Assembly: GCF_004028635.1 (NCBI RefSeq)
Contig: NZ_RQJW01000003.1
Location: 496,001 to 560,000 of the forward strand
Source: Streptomyces cyaneus
Lineage (GTDB): Bacteria > Actinomycetota > Actinomycetes > Streptomycetales > Streptomycetaceae
Reading direction: 5' to 3'
DNA length: 64,000 nt
Shown here in pieces: positions 1 through 8,231 of this stretch. The first letter of the stretch is position 1, and every line of letters begins with the position of its first letter. A program made the translations under genes and the position numbers. The notes beneath the pieces are model-generated. The model saw only the letters and a program-made list of their open reading frames with translations, had not been told where the DNA came from and searched no databases.

Positions 1-349
1 CCACCCGCTGCTCAACTCCCTCGGCCCGAAGCCCGGTCCGGGCGAAGGACCCGAGCTGCTGCTGCGCCACGACTACCTGGGCGGCGTCGGCGCCGTGCAC
101 CGGGACGCGACGCACACCTACACGGACGGTCCGGCCGTGCAGGGCGCCACCGACAGCTACGAGTGGATGCACGGAATAGGAGAGGTCGTCGGCGCGTTGA
201 CCGGAGCGGGACTGACCGTGCGACGGCTGCGCGAGAGCGAGGAGCTGCCCTGGCAGCGCTGGCCGCAGATGGTGCGCACCCCCTCCGGCTGGTGGCGGCT
301 CCCCGAGCCGCGGATCCCCCTGCTCTACGGTTTGCTCGCCACACGCTGA
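1..349 (+). CDS. C-terminal end of a SAM-dependent methyltransferase (partial)
   Basis: The reading frame is open from base 2 to the TGA at 347-349, so the gene begins upstream of the window. The visible 115 residues include a segment of the type HxY...Y...H-IGEVV-AL--AGL-V--L-E, followed by a region rich in Trp and Pro and ending in Pro-Leu-Leu-Tyr. This is the usual C-terminus of class I SAM-dependent methyltransferases of the UbiE/type 11-12 kind. The SAM-binding motifs would lie outside the window, so the assignment rests only on this tail. The substrate cannot be told. Confidence 0.6.
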   Translation, partial: HPLLNSLGPKPGPGEGPELLLRHDYLGGVGAVHRDATHTYTDGPAVQGATDSYEWMHGIGEVVGALTGAGLTVRRLRESEELPWQRWPQMVRTPSGWWRLPEPRIPLLYGLLATR

Positions 350-592
350 ACCAGCGTGGTACCGTCCCGTTAGTACTTGTGTACGCCCCGTCGTGGGCGC
401 TGGTACTGGTTCTCCTTCAGTTGGCCGGTCGTCGTGCCGGCTCACCTCACCACCTCGTGACCACTGGTTCCGTCGTATCCGAGGTGCTGTTTCCCGCCGC
501 CCGAAGGTGCTCTGTCCGCCTTCCTGATGTCTGCGGCTCCCCCCTTCCTTCCGCATGTCTCATGCCCTCCGTCCGTGAAAGGACCGACCACC

Positions 593-1729
593 ATGACCAC
601 CACACTCGAACACCCCCCAGTCCAGCAGCAGACCCCGGTCCGTGCCGTCACCGGCGTCCTCGACATCGACGCGAACGGGAAGGGCCACCTGCGCGCCGAG
701 AACCTGCTTCCCTCTCCCTCCGACCCTCAGGTCTCCCCCGCTCTGATCCGCCGCTACGGCCTGCGCAAGGGCGACCTCGTCGACGGCGTACGCGGCACCC
801 AGCGCACCCTCACCGAAGTCGCCCGCGTGGGCGGCCGCACCCCCGGCAAGAACCGCCGCAGCTTCGGCGAGCTGACGCCCCTTCACCCGCGTGAGCGGAT
901 CCGTCTCGAGCACCCGGCGTCCGGTCTGACCGGGCGGGTCGCCGATCTGATCGCGCCCGTCGGCAAGGGCCAGCGAGGGCTGATCGTGGCCCCGCCGAAG
1001 ACCGGCAAGACCGTGCTGCTCCAGCAGATCGCGGCGGCCGTCGCCGGCAACCACCCGGAGTGCCGACTGATGGTGGTGCTCCTCGACGAACGCCCCGAGG
1101 AGGTCACCGACATGCGGCGTTCGGTGCGGGGCGAGGTGTACGCCTCGACCTTCGACCGGGCGCCCAAGCAGCACATCGCGCTCGCCGAGCTCGTCATCGA
1201 GCGGGCCAAGCGGCTCGTCGAGGCCGGCGAGGACGTCGTCATCCTCCTCGACTCGCTGACCCGGCTGTGCCGGGCGCACAACAACGCCGCCGCGTCCGGT
1301 GGCCGCACCCTGAGCGGCGGCGTCGACGCGGCCGCGCTGCAGGGGCCGAAGCGGTTCTTCGGCGCCGCGCGCCTGGCCGAGGAGGGCGGTTCGCTCACCA
1401 TCCTCGCCACGGCCCTCGTGGAGACCGGCTCCCGGGCCGACGACTTCTTCTTCGAGGAGCTCAAGAGCACCGGCAACATGGAGCTGCGCCTGAGCCGGGA
1501 CCTCGCCTCCCGCCGCGTCTTCCCCGCCGTCGACATCAACCCGTCCGGCACCCGACGCGAGGAACTCCTCCTCCCCCCGGCCGAGTTGACCACCGTGCGC
1601 GGCCTGCGCCGGGCGCTGCAGACCCGGGACGGCCAGGCCAACCTGGAAACCCTCCTGGAGCGCATGCGCGAGACGCCGGACAACGCCACGTTCCTGCGGC
1701 GGATCCAGCCGACGCTGCCGGGCGAGTGA
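593..1729 (+). CDS. rho: short Rho-type transcription termination factor
   Basis: This is a 378-residue RNA-dependent hexameric helicase/ATPase of the Rho family. In order it has a cold-shock-like RNA-binding domain (about residues 15-75), a Walker A loop APPKTGKT, the DERPEEVTDM segment, a Walker B region with ILLDSLTRL, and the conserved C-terminal TGNMEL and SGTRREELL motifs. The ATG at 593 is chosen because GAAAGGA lies 9 bases upstream. The same frame is open back to an ATG at 527, which has no good ribosome site. It lacks the long N-terminal extension usual in the main actinobacterial Rho, so it is probably a second, accessory Rho. The aromatic residues of the primary RNA site are changed (see findings). 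Confidence 0.88.
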   Translation: MTTTLEHPPVQQQTPVRAVTGVLDIDANGKGHLRAENLLPSPSDPQVSPALIRRYGLRKGDLVDGVRGTQRTLTEVARVGGRTPGKNRRSFGELTPLHPRERIRLEHPASGLTGRVADLIAPVGKGQRGLIVAPPKTGKTVLLQQIAAAVAGNHPECRLMVVLLDERPEEVTDMRRSVRGEVYASTFDRAPKQHIALAELVIERAKRLVEAGEDVVILLDSLTRLCRAHNNAAASGGRTLSGGVDAAALQGPKRFFGAARLAEEGGSLTILATALVETGSRADDFFFEELKSTGNMELRLSRDLASRRVFPAVDINPSGTRREELLLPPAELTTVRGLRRALQTRDGQANLETLLERMRETPDNATFLRRIQPTLPGE

Positions 1730-1822
1730 CGCGTCGTAGAAGCATCGCCCGTCCGGGTGCCGACGCGCCCCTCCCGGCCCGGGCAGCACGGTGTACGACG
1801 GCTGCCTTCCTACGTTGACGGG

Positions 1823-2995
1823 ATGACGATCGCACTTCCCACCCGGGTGCTCGTGTCCATCTGCGCACTGTGCGCGGCCGGCCTGCTGGCGCTCGCGCCC
1901 GCCACCGCGGTCGCCCGTACCGGGCACGACCCCGACCCGCCCGGCGGGCCGACGGCGGCGCAGCCGCGCCCCGCGCTGCTGTACCGGCCCGGCACCCATG
2001 TGCGCCCGGATTCCGCGGTGCCCCGCATTCCGCGCGTCTCCGCGCTGTCGTGGCTGGTGGCCGACGCCGACACCGGCGAGGTGCTCGCCGCGCACAACGC
2101 GCACCGGAAGCTGCCGCCCGCCAGCACCCTCAAGTCGCTGTTCGCCCTCACCGTGCTGCCGACCCTGCCCGCCGGCGTCCCGCACACGGTGCGCGAGGAG
2201 GAACTGGCGGGGATCGGGCCCGGCAGCAGTCTGGTGGGGCTCGCCGAGGGACGTACGTACCGCGTCGCCGATCTGTGGCGCGGGGTGTTCCTCAGCTCCG
2301 GCAACGACGCCGTGCGCGTGCTGGCCGGGCTGAACGGCGGCTGGCGCGCCACGGCCACCCAGATGCAGGCCAAGGCGATCTCGCTGGGCGCCCTCGACAC
2401 TCATGTGCTGTCGCCGGACGGCTACGACACACCCGGCCAGGTGTCGTCGGCGTACGACCTGGCGGTGTTCGGCCGGGCCGGGCTGCGCAACGCGGAGTTC
2501 GCGCGGTACTGCGGCACGGCCAAGGCGCGGTTCCCGGGCGGGGGCGGCTGGTCGTACGAGATCCGCAACACCAATCGGCTGTTGACCGGCGCGGACGGGG
2601 TGGACCCGTATCCGGGGCTGATCGGGGTCAAGAACGGCTACACCAGCAAGGCGGGCAACACGCTCATCGCCGCCGCCCGCCGGGGGGACCGCACCCTCGT
2701 CGTCACGGTGATGAACCCCCGGGCGGGCGGGTTCGCCGTCTACGAGGAGGCCGGTGAGCTGCTCGACTGGGGGTTCGACGCGGCCGGGCGGGTCGAACCG
2801 GTGGGGTCGCTGGACGCCTTGCGGGTCAAGCCGAGGCCGGGGCCCGCGAAGGTGCCCGTGGTGGCGGAGGTGGCGCCGGAGGGCGGGGCGGGCTGGGCGG
2901 AGGCGTGGGCGATCGCGGGCGCCGCCGGGATGGGGGCCGGTGCCACGTCGCTGGTGCTGCGCGGCAGGGTCGTCGAGCCGTCGGAGTCGGACTGA
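1823..2995 (+). CDS. secreted D-alanyl-D-alanine carboxypeptidase (serine-type PBP)
   Basis: This 390-residue protein belongs to peptidase family S11, which trims the terminal D-Ala from peptidoglycan stem peptides outside the membrane. A Sec signal or anchor spans about residues 5-30. The catalytic SxxK motif is STLK with Ser101, the SxN motif is SGN, and the third box is KNG in place of the usual KTG. A hydrophobic stretch near residues 360-380 looks like a C-terminal membrane anchor. The ATG at 1823 is preferred because it gives a normal signal peptide, although its ribosome site is weak. The last 256 bases overlap the 3' end of the oppositely oriented mannosyltransferase gene. Confidence 0.85.
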   Translation: MTIALPTRVLVSICALCAAGLLALAPATAVARTGHDPDPPGGPTAAQPRPALLYRPGTHVRPDSAVPRIPRVSALSWLVADADTGEVLAAHNAHRKLPPASTLKSLFALTVLPTLPAGVPHTVREEELAGIGPGSSLVGLAEGRTYRVADLWRGVFLSSGNDAVRVLAGLNGGWRATATQMQAKAISLGALDTHVLSPDGYDTPGQVSSAYDLAVFGRAGLRNAEFARYCGTAKARFPGGGGWSYEIRNTNRLLTGADGVDPYPGLIGVKNGYTSKAGNTLIAAARRGDRTLVVTVMNPRAGGFAVYEEAGELLDWGFDAAGRVEPVGSLDALRVKPRPGPAKVPVVAEVAPEGGAGWAEAWAIAGAAGMGAGATSLVLRGRVVEPSESD

Positions 2996-4095
2996 CCGAC
3001 CGGCAGCCTGAGCAGCAGGCCGAGGGTGATCCAGGTGTAGGCGTTGCTGCCGAGGAAGCCGTCGACGCCGGAGGCGTCGTCGAACCACAGCCACACCACG
3101 CTGGTGCACAGCATCGCGTACAGGGCGCCCGCGATCCGCAGGTGCCCGGCGCGGATCAGGACGGCGAAGGAGGGCAGCAGCCACACCAGGTGGTGGACCC
3201 AGGTGATCGGGCTGACCAGGCAGGCGGTCAGCCCGGTGAGGGCGAACGCGGCCGTCCAGTCCCCCGCCGCGACCGCCCGGCGGGTACGCGCCACCCAGAC
3301 GCCCAGGACCAGCAGGACCACCACCGCCCAGACGGCCCGGCTCGACACGTCCAGGCGGGCCAGGATGCCCTGCAGCGACTGGTTGGAGACATAGTCGAGC
3401 CGGCCCACCCTCGTGGTGTCCCACATCGCGTGCGTCCAGTAGAAGCGGGAGGCGTCGGGGGCCACCCAGGCCGCGAGGGCCGTCGCCGCTGCGGCAACGG
3501 CCGTCGCCACGGCGGCGGTTCGCGGGCGCCGGGCCACCAGCAGCAGGCCGATGAACGCGGCGGGCGTCAGCTTGATCGCGGCGGCGAGGCCGATGCCCAC
3601 ACCCGCCCAGCGGCCCCGGCCCGTGGCCAGCAGCCGGCAGTCGAGGAGCACGAGCGCCAGCAGCAGGATGTTCACCTGGCCGAAGCTGAAGGTGTCCCTC
3701 AGGGGTTCGAACAGGGCCAGCGCGCAGGCGGCCGGCGCACAGCCGTACCAGCCGTAGCGCCGCCAGGCCCGTCCGGCCAGCATGCGCAGGACGAAAGCCA
3801 GTGCCGCCAGGTTGAGCAGCAGCGCCACCGCGATCGCCACGTGCAGATCGAGCAGCGCCATGGGCAGCATGGCGACGGCGGCGAACGGCGGGTACGTGAA
3901 GCCGTACGTCGTGCCGGGCACCCGGTAGTCGTAGATACGGCCGCCGTGGTGGATCCAGCTGTCCACGGTGCCGTAGTAGACGCGCAGGTCGAACCAGTCG
4001 CGCAGCAACGGCACGGTCGCGGTGAAGACGGTCACTGCGGCGGCCAGCAGGAGCACCAGTACGACCCGGCCTCGGTCGGTGCGCGGAAGCCTCAT
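2740..4095 (-). CDS. GT87 (DUF2029) polyprenol-phosphomannose-type mannosyltransferase
   Basis: This is a 451-residue integral membrane GT-C glycosyltransferase with about 9-10 membrane helices. An early loop after the first helix carries the DLRVYYG...YPPF region typical of the DUF2029/GT87 family, which uses polyprenyl-phosphate mannose outside the membrane. Its ATG overlaps the stop of the upstream mptB-like gene by 4 bases (ATGA), so the two are translationally coupled. The conserved membrane part ends near LLLRLPVG. The last ~85 residues are low-complexity Ala/Pro/Ser/Thr and lie antisense to the carboxypeptidase gene, so the true domain is about 365 residues. The acceptor is unknown. 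Confidence 0.78.
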   Translation of the reverse strand: MRLPRTDRGRVVLVLLLAAAVTVFTATVPLLRDWFDLRVYYGTVDSWIHHGGRIYDYRVPGTTYGFTYPPFAAVAMLPMALLDLHVAIAVALLLNLAALAFVLRMLAGRAWRRYGWYGCAPAACALALFEPLRDTFSFGQVNILLLALVLLDCRLLATGRGRWAGVGIGLAAAIKLTPAAFIGLLLVARRPRTAAVATAVAAAATALAAWVAPDASRFYWTHAMWDTTRVGRLDYVSNQSLQGILARLDVSSRAVWAVVVLLVLGVWVARTRRAVAAGDWTAAFALTGLTACLVSPITWVHHLVWLLPSFAVLIRAGHLRIAGALYAMLCTSVVWLWFDDASGVDGFLGSNAYTWITLGLLLRLPVGQSDSDGSTTLPRSTSDVAPAPIPAAPAIAHASAQPAPPSGATSATTGTFAGPGLGLTRKASSDPTGSTRPAASNPQSSSSPASS

Positions 4096-5495
4096 GCGGT
4101 GCGCTCCAGCGCCGGGGCCTGCGCCGCGAGATGCGCCTGCCACAGGACGACGACCGCGAGCGCGCCCCCGGAGACCGCCAGCACCAACTGGCCGACGTCC
4201 GCGGCACCGCCACTGGGCAGGACGGCGAGCGCGAGCACTCCCGTCAGCGCCGCCACCCGGTGCCGTACCGAAGTGCTGGGCGCGGCGGCCGCGATGAGGA
4301 ACAGGCCCCACAGGGCGTACCAGGGGCGGATCGCCGGCCCGAAGGCGGCCACGGCCGCCAGGCTCAGGCCCAGCGCGTACACGGGGCGTGGACGCCAGCG
4401 CCACCATATGAGGACCACCAGCACCGCGGTGAGCACCAGCCCGAGGACGTGCCACACCGGAACGGCCAGCGGTGCCAGATCGCTGCCGACCTCTTCCAGC
4501 AGCGAGGCGGTGGCACGACCGAGCAGGCTGGTCAGCGCCCAGTTCTGCGGGGAGACCGGGGTGTCCAGGGCTCCTATCCAGCCGTATCCCGTGCCCGCGG
4601 CGGCCGTTGCGGAGACCGTGGTGGCGGCGGACGCGGCCGCCGTGGTGACGACGGCCTTCGCCGGGCGGTGACCGGCCCGTATCTGGAGCAGCACGACCGC
4701 GGCGAGGCCGAGTGCTGCGGGAGCCTTGACCAGGGCGGCGAGGGTGACGAGTACGGCGCCCACGACCGGCCACCGGCCGAGCGCCGCGACCAGGCCGGCG
4801 CCGAGCAGGCCGAGCATGATGGCGTCGTTGTGGGCGCCCGCGACCAGGTGCAGCAGTACCAGCGGGTTCAGGGCGCCCAGCCACAGTGCGGCGGACGGGT
4901 CGGCCCCGCTGTGCCGGGCGAGGCGGGGCAGCGCGGCCGCCATCAGCGCCACGCCGAGCAGCGCTATGAGCCTCATGCCGAGGAGACCGGCGGGCAGTTC
5001 GCCGCGCGTCAGACCGGACAGCGCGGAGGCGACGCCGAGGAACACCGGGCCGTAGGGGGCCGCGGTGTGCCGCCACAGCGGGGCGACCTCGTCCGCGAGC
5101 GGGCCACCGAGGTGGGCGGGCCCGTACGCGTACACGTCGATGTGTGCGTCGACCATGGCGCCTTGCGCCAGGTAGCTGTACACGTCACGGCTGAACAGCG
5201 GCGGCGCGATCAGCAGCGGGGCGGCCCAGACGGCCAGCACCAGCAGTAGGGCGCGCGGGGTCGGCGGGTCGGCGCTGCGCACGAGCCGGCCGAGCAGCAG
5301 CCAGGCCGCTATCAGCAGGACGACGCCGAAGTAGACGCCGACCAGACCGAGGGCCGCGTGCGGGGAGCTCGGGGCCAGGAGTTCCCGGACCGGCAGCGCG
5401 CCGGCCGTCTCACCGCCCAGGGCGAGGAAGGCGGTGCCTGCCAGACCGAGTATCTGGCAGCGGCGGAGATCGAGGGGGAAAGCCATGGCCAACAC
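4092..5495 (-). CDS. mptB: MptB-like alpha-1,6-mannosyltransferase, GT-C fold
   Basis: This 467-residue protein has 12 or so predicted membrane helices. It carries the large extracytoplasmic loop with FSRDVYSYLAQG and the later GAHND and PWYALWG motifs typical of the MptB family. These enzymes transfer mannose from polyprenyl-phosphomannose to a growing mannan chain. The frame opens with GTG at 5495, and an ATG three codons later is an equally plausible start. The gene is followed by a GT87 enzyme overlapping by 4 bases, so the pair probably builds one mannosylated glycan or glycolipid. A TTGACA lies just upstream of the start, but no clear -10 was found. Confidence 0.82.
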   Translation of the reverse strand: MLAMAFPLDLRRCQILGLAGTAFLALGGETAGALPVRELLAPSSPHAALGLVGVYFGVVLLIAAWLLLGRLVRSADPPTPRALLLVLAVWAAPLLIAPPLFSRDVYSYLAQGAMVDAHIDVYAYGPAHLGGPLADEVAPLWRHTAAPYGPVFLGVASALSGLTRGELPAGLLGMRLIALLGVALMAAALPRLARHSGADPSAALWLGALNPLVLLHLVAGAHNDAIMLGLLGAGLVAALGRWPVVGAVLVTLAALVKAPAALGLAAVVLLQIRAGHRPAKAVVTTAAASAATTVSATAAAGTGYGWIGALDTPVSPQNWALTSLLGRATASLLEEVGSDLAPLAVPVWHVLGLVLTAVLVVLIWWRWRPRPVYALGLSLAAVAAFGPAIRPWYALWGLFLIAAAAPSTSVRHRVAALTGVLALAVLPSGGAADVGQLVLAVSGGALAVVVLWQAHLAAQAPALERTA

Positions 5496-5633
5496 TCGGT
5501 CAGCGTGTCAACGCCGGGTGGCTTTGAGTTGACGCGGGGCCCTCCGGGGGGAAGCCGGAGTGTGGCCGGCCGGTGATCTACCGCGAGGGGGTTGCAGGCT
5601 GCTACTCGTCTGCCTGGTGCGGTTGTTCGCAGA

Positions 5634-5677
5634 CTGCGGGCCGTTGGGGGTTGGTCGCGCAGTTCCCCGCGCCCCTT
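5634..5677 (-). repeat. dispersed Streptomyces intergenic repeat, copy 1
   Basis: On the minus strand this reads AGGGGCGCGGGGAACTGCGC followed by GACCAACCCC and ending in a CTGCAG-like GCCCGCAG. The same element occurs at 8162-8204, on the plus strand. It lies between the mannosyltransferase and glutaminase genes. Elements of this kind are frequent between genes in Streptomyces chromosomes, and their role is unknown. Confidence 0.6.
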
Positions 5678-5712
5678 GACGGCATGTCCGCATCCGGCGC
5701 CGAGAAGTTCCC

Positions 5713-6654
5713 TTAGAACACCGAAAGGCCTGTCAGCGTCGTGAAGCGGTCCAGTGCCGCCACTCCTGCCACCGAATTGCCCCGTTCGTCCAGGCCCGGG
5801 CTCCACACGCACAGGGTGCAGCGGCCGGGGACCACCGCGATGATGCCGCCGCCCACTCCGCTCTTGCCGGGGAGGCCCACGCGGTACGCGAAGTCGCCTG
5901 CCGCGTCGTAGGTGCCGCAGGTCAGCATGACGGCGTTGACCTGTTTGGCCTGGCTGCGGGTGAGGAGGCGGGTGCCGTCGGCGCGGACGCCGTGGCGGGC
6001 CAGGAAGGTGGTGGCGAGGGCGAGGTCGGCGCAGGACGCCTTGATCGAGCATTGCCGGAAGTACTGGTCGAGCAGGACCGGGACGGGGTTGTCGATGTTG
6101 CCGTAGGCCGCCATGAAATGGGCGAGGGCGGCGTTGCGGTCGCCGTGTGTGGACTCGGAGGCGGCGACGTCCTTGTCGAAGTCCAGGGTCGGGTTGCCGC
6201 TCTCGGCGCGGAGGAAGGCGAGGAGTTCGCCCGCCGCGTCTGCGGTACGGGTCTGGAGGCGGTCGGTGACGACCAGCGCGCCCGCGTTGATGAAGGGGTT
6301 GCGCGGGATGCCGTTCTCGTACTCCAGCTGGACCAGGGAGTTGAAGGGGTTGCCGGAGGGTTCGCGGCCCACGTGTTCCCAGAGTTCGTCGCCCTCGCGG
6401 GCCAGGTCGAGCGCGAGGGTGAAGACCTTGGTGATGGACTGCGTGGAGAACGGCTCGCGCCAGTCCCCCACGCCGTACACCGAGCCGTCGAGTTCCGCGA
6501 CGGCCATGCCGAAGCTGCGGGGGTCGCAGACCGCGAGCGCCGGGATGTAGTCGGCGGGCCGGCCACGGCCGGGGGTCCGCTCGATCTCCTCCGCGATGCG
6601 CTCCAGGATCGGCTGGAAGGTCAGTGACGACGTCGACGCTGCCATGATCACCAT
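5713..6654 (-). CDS. glsA: glutaminase A
   Basis: This 313-residue enzyme hydrolyses L-glutamine to glutamate and ammonia in the cytoplasm. It is full length for the GlsA/serine-dependent beta-lactamase-like family. The catalytic SxxK is in FSTQSITK. Other family marks are NPFINAGALV, and GLPGKSGVGGGI near the C-terminus. The ATG at 6654 has AGGAAGG seven bases upstream, so it is preferred over the ATG nine bases further in. It is the last gene of a minus-strand run holding asparaginase and aspartase, only 50 bases after aspA, and is probably cotranscribed with it. Confidence 0.93.
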   Translation of the reverse strand: MVIMAASTSSLTFQPILERIAEEIERTPGRGRPADYIPALAVCDPRSFGMAVAELDGSVYGVGDWREPFSTQSITKVFTLALDLAREGDELWEHVGREPSGNPFNSLVQLEYENGIPRNPFINAGALVVTDRLQTRTADAAGELLAFLRAESGNPTLDFDKDVAASESTHGDRNAALAHFMAAYGNIDNPVPVLLDQYFRQCSIKASCADLALATTFLARHGVRADGTRLLTRSQAKQVNAVMLTCGTYDAAGDFAYRVGLPGKSGVGGGIIAVVPGRCTLCVWSPGLDERGNSVAGVAALDRFTTLTGLSVF

Positions 6655-6704
6655 TGTGCCTTCCTGCCGGTCCCGGCGCGCATCCGAGTAGGGGTTCGGG
6701 CTGG

Positions 6705-8114
6705 TCAGGCCAGGGCCTGGCCGCTGCCCGCGACGACCTCGGGCCGCAGCAGGTCGGCGAGGGTCTCGGCCGGCAACAGGCCCTTCTCCAGGACGAGTTC
6801 GGCCACGCCTCGGCCGGAGACCAGTGCCTCCTTGGCGATGTCGGTCGCCGCCGTGTACCCGATGTGCGGGTTGAGGGCCGTGACCAGGCCGATGGAGTTC
6901 TCCACGGTCCGGCGCAGCGCCTCGGTGTTGGCGGTGATGCCGTCCACGCAACGCTCGGCGAGGGTCAGGCAGGCGCTCTGCAGGTGCGTGATGGACTCCG
7001 ACAGGGAGTGCAGGATGATCGGCTCGAACGCGTTGAGCTGGAGCTGTCCGGCCTCGGCGGCCATGGTGATGGCGACGTCGTTGCCGATCACCTCGAAGGC
7101 GACCTGGTTGACGACCTCGGGGATGACCGGGTTGACCTTGCCGGGCATGATCGACGAACCGGCCTGCACCGGCGGCAGGTTGATCTCACCGAGCCCCGCG
7201 CGCGGCCCGGACGACAGCAGACGCAAGTCGTTGCAGCTCTTGCTGAGCTTCACGGCGATGCGCTTGAGCACGCCGGACATCTGGACGAACGCCCCGCAGT
7301 CCTGGGTGGCTTCGACCAGGTTGGCGGCGGTGACCAGCGGCAGCCCGGTGATCTCGGCGAGATGGCGGCGCGCCGACTCGGCGTACCCGGCGGGGGCGTT
7401 GAGGCCGGTGCCGATGGCCGTGGCACCCAGGTTGATCTCATGGATCAACTCGACGGCCTCGGCAAGACGGGACCGGTCCTCGTCGATCATGACGGCGTAC
7501 GCGGAGAACTCCTGCCCGAGCGTCATGGGCACGGCGTCCTGCAACTGTGTACGGCCCATCTTGAGCACGTCGCGGAACTCGACGGCCTTGCGGGCGAAGG
7601 CGTCCTGGAGGACGAACATCGCCTTGAGCAGCCCGCGCACCGCGAAGACCGTCGCGATCTTGACGGCGGTCGGGTAGACGTCGTTCGTCGACTGACCGAG
7701 GTTGACGTCCTCGTTGGGGTGCAGGTACTGGTACTCGCCCTTGGCGTGGCCCAGCAGCTCCAACGCCCGGTTGGCCACGACCTCGTTGGCGTTCATGTTG
7801 GTCGAGGTGCCGGCGCCGCCCTGGATGACGTCGACGACGAACTGGTCGTGCAGCTTGCCGGCACGGATCTCGCGGCAGGCAGCGACGATCGCGGCGGCCT
7901 TCTTCGCCTCCAGCAGCCCGAGTTCCTCGTTGGCGAGGGCGGCGGCCTCCTTGACGGCGGCGAGAGCGTCGATCAGGTGCGGGTACGCGGAGATCGGCGT
8001 CCCGGTGATCGGGAAGTTCTCCGTGGCGCGCAGGGTGTGAACACCCCAGTAGGCGTCGGCGGGAATGTCCCTGTCGCCGAGCAGATCGTGCTCGCTGCGG
8101 GTGACGGCGTTCAT
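6705..8114 (-). CDS. aspA: aspartate ammonia-lyase
   Basis: This 469-residue cytoplasmic enzyme of the fumarase/aspartase superfamily converts L-aspartate to fumarate and ammonia. It has the N-terminal AYWGVHTLRA segment and the superfamily signature GSSIMPGKVNP, whose catalytic Ser lies in that flexible loop. Motifs and length match bacterial aspartases (about 470 residues). It lies downstream of asparaginase, so asparagine taken up by the permease can be fully deaminated to fumarate. A GC-rich hairpin and a dispersed repeat (8152-8204) lie between it and the asparaginase gene, which may allow separate or dampened expression. Confidence 0.94.
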   Translation of the reverse strand: MNAVTRSEHDLLGDRDIPADAYWGVHTLRATENFPITGTPISAYPHLIDALAAVKEAAALANEELGLLEAKKAAAIVAACREIRAGKLHDQFVVDVIQGGAGTSTNMNANEVVANRALELLGHAKGEYQYLHPNEDVNLGQSTNDVYPTAVKIATVFAVRGLLKAMFVLQDAFARKAVEFRDVLKMGRTQLQDAVPMTLGQEFSAYAVMIDEDRSRLAEAVELIHEINLGATAIGTGLNAPAGYAESARRHLAEITGLPLVTAANLVEATQDCGAFVQMSGVLKRIAVKLSKSCNDLRLLSSGPRAGLGEINLPPVQAGSSIMPGKVNPVIPEVVNQVAFEVIGNDVAITMAAEAGQLQLNAFEPIILHSLSESITHLQSACLTLAERCVDGITANTEALRRTVENSIGLVTALNPHIGYTAATDIAKEALVSGRGVAELVLEKGLLPAETLADLLRPEVVAGSGQALA

Positions 8115-8151
8115 GAGGGAACGGTTCTTCTTTCTGAGAGGGTGAGGGTCA

Positions 8152-8169
8152 GCGCCCCGTCAGGGGCGC
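8152..8169. repeat. short perfect hairpin upstream of aspA
   Basis: The arms GCGCCCC and GGGGCGC (7 base pairs) flank a GTCA loop. They abut the dispersed repeat that begins at 8162, between the asparaginase stop and the aspA start on the minus strand. It could be a weak terminator or processing site. There is no T-run. Confidence 0.45.
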
Positions 8170-8204
8170 GGGGAACTGCGGGACAAGCCACAAACAACCC
8201 GCAG
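8162..8204 (+). repeat. dispersed Streptomyces intergenic repeat, copy 2
   Basis: It begins AGGGGCGCGGGGAACTGCGG, continues GACAAGCCAC and ends CCCGCAG. It matches the reverse strand of 5634-5677 closely through its first 20 bases and its last 7. The two copies are in opposite orientation and bracket aspA and glsA. Confidence 0.6.
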
Positions 8205-8231
8205 CCGCCGTACTGGTAGTCCGGCACATCC

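Noticed and set aside
560..4213. Very long minus-strand open frame of 1217 codons
   Set aside because: It lies antisense to rho and the carboxypeptidase, has no domain pattern, and is the usual GC-driven shadow frame of high-GC genes.
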